DNA of 23,299 bases from JBDKTK01 sp039680225 (GTDB lineage: Bacteria; Desulfobacterota; Syntrophia; Syntrophales; UBA4778), in assembly GCA_039680225.1 (NCBI GenBank), contig JBDKTK010000103.1, positions 1 through 23,299 of the forward strand, in the 5' to 3' direction. Position numbers and translations under genes: made by a program. This document shows positions 22,674-23,299 of this stretch, piece after piece. A model generated the notes under the pieces. It saw nothing but the letters and a program-made list of their open reading frames with translations, was not told the origin of the DNA and did not search any database. Numbering within the stretch: the stretch's first letter is position 1; each line of letters opens with the position of its first letter.

Positions 22674-23299
22674 GGTTTTTTTGTGAACCGCGACTGCACT
22701 GATTGCGCATGGGCTTCAAGGCCTTCCAGGTTTGCTAAACTGATCGCCCCGGGCCCATGGCTCTTCAAAGCGCTTTTTGAAAAGGATATCAGGCTTGTCC
22801 TTTTTACGAAGTCATATACGCCCAGGGGCGATGAGAACCTCGCGCTGCCGCCGGTGGGCAGTACGTGGCTGGGGCCCGCCAGGTAATCGCCGATAGCTTC
22901 CGGAGTAAAACGTCCCATAAAGATCGCGCCGGCATTTTCAACCTTGGGAATCAATTTTTCCGGGTGGGCCACCATCAATTCCAGATGCTCCGGGGAAAAG
23001 ATCCCCGCGATTTCAACCGCCTCGTCCAAAGATTGCGTAACTGCTATAAGACCGAAGTCCTTTATAGACTTGCCCGCGATAGACTTTCGCGAGAGCCGGG
23101 CAAGCCGGATTTTAAGCTGCTGAGCCGTTTGCCCGGCGATGAACTCTTCAGGCGTAAGCAGGACGGCGCTTGCCATTTGATCATGCTCGGCCTGGGAGAG
23201 GAGGTCCGCCGCTATCATTGCCGGGTCGGCGCTTTTATCGGCAATGATGCATATCTCGCTGGGGCCGGCAATCATGTCGATCCCGACCTGGCCGAAAAC
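22670..23299 (-). CDS. hisD: Histidinol dehydrogenase, C-terminal part (5' end beyond the window)
   Basis: The frame is open from the window edge to TGA at 22672-22670, giving about 209 residues. Recognisable HisD blocks are GQVGIDMIAGPSEICIIAD, LLSQAEHDQMA (with the zinc-ligand Gln and His), IFSPEHLEL (catalytic Glu-His), and GDYLAGPSHVLPTGGSARFSSPLGV (zinc-ligand Asp). The C-terminal NLEGLEAHAQSV carries the last zinc-ligand His. The enzyme makes the last two oxidations of histidine biosynthesis, L-histidinol to L-histidine, using NAD+. All active-site residues in the visible part are intact. The N-terminal half is outside the window. Downstream on the same strand is tRNA-Gly. Whether other his genes lie upstream cannot be seen. 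Confidence 0.96.
   Translation of the reverse strand, partial: VFGQVGIDMIAGPSEICIIADKSADPAMIAADLLSQAEHDQMASAVLLTPEEFIAGQTAQQLKIRLARLSRKSIAGKSIKDFGLIAVTQSLDEAVEIAGIFSPEHLELMVAHPEKLIPKVENAGAIFMGRFTPEAIGDYLAGPSHVLPTGGSARFSSPLGVYDFVKRTSLISFSKSALKSHGPGAISLANLEGLEAHAQSVQSRFTKKP

Noticed and set aside
1..23299. Insertion sequences, CRISPR arrays, prophage or defence genes
   Set aside because: No transposase or integrase motifs, no regularly spaced direct repeats and no target-site duplications were seen; every larger frame is explained by core genes or pilus genes.

Overview
The window is a densely packed bacterial chromosomal segment read almost entirely from the minus strand. Only the 3' end of queF at the left edge is on the plus strand. 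The gene set and order suggest a Gram-negative anaerobe of the Desulfobacterota ('Deltaproteobacteria') type: a secretin-based type IVa pilus system, the run rimP-nusA-infB-ylxP-rbfA-nrnA-truB-rpsO-pnp-M16 protease-dut, and a DUF39 homocysteine-biosynthesis protein typical of sulfidogenic or syntrophic anaerobes and methanogens. This placement is an inference from gene content; no rRNA or phylogenetic marker was compared.

Layout in transcription order (right to left): (i) the 3' part of hisD (23299-22670); (ii) a tRNA-Gly(CCC) gene (22620-22546) with a TTGACA-like box upstream; (iii) a short leader ending in a Rho-independent-type hairpin (22414-22385), then rimP, nusA and infB, recalling the metY-rimP-nusA-infB operon of E. 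coli; (iv) ylxP, rbfA, nrnA, truB, rpsO, pnp, an M16 zinc protease, dut and a DUF39 gene, mostly overlapping or a few bases apart, ending near a 10-bp-stem inverted repeat (10041-10006); (v) ftsB, with its own promoter-like sequence; (vi) a pilus operon of about 9.3 kb, pilM-pilN-pilO-pilP-pilQ followed directly by minor pseudopilins (fimT, pilV, pilW, pilX) and pilY1; (vii) convergent queF.

The housekeeping half makes translation initiation, ribosome maturation, transcription elongation and RNA turnover proteins together. The pilus half encodes the inner-membrane actin-like ring (PilM), the PilNO alignment complex, PilP, the outer-membrane secretin (PilQ), and the minor pilins and PilY1 that would prime the fibre and form its tip. 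Motors (PilB/PilT), PilC, PilD and a major pilin are not in the window.

Most of the window is conventional. The points that deserve attention are an in-frame TAA that cuts off an otherwise intact helix-hairpin-helix tail of NusA, an unusually short PilQ with no visible N1 or AMIN domains, the tRNA/terminator leader in front of rimP that overlaps one possible rimP start, and frequent TTG/GTG starts that move several 5' ends. I see no clear undescribed multi-gene system, no mobile element and no CRISPR array.
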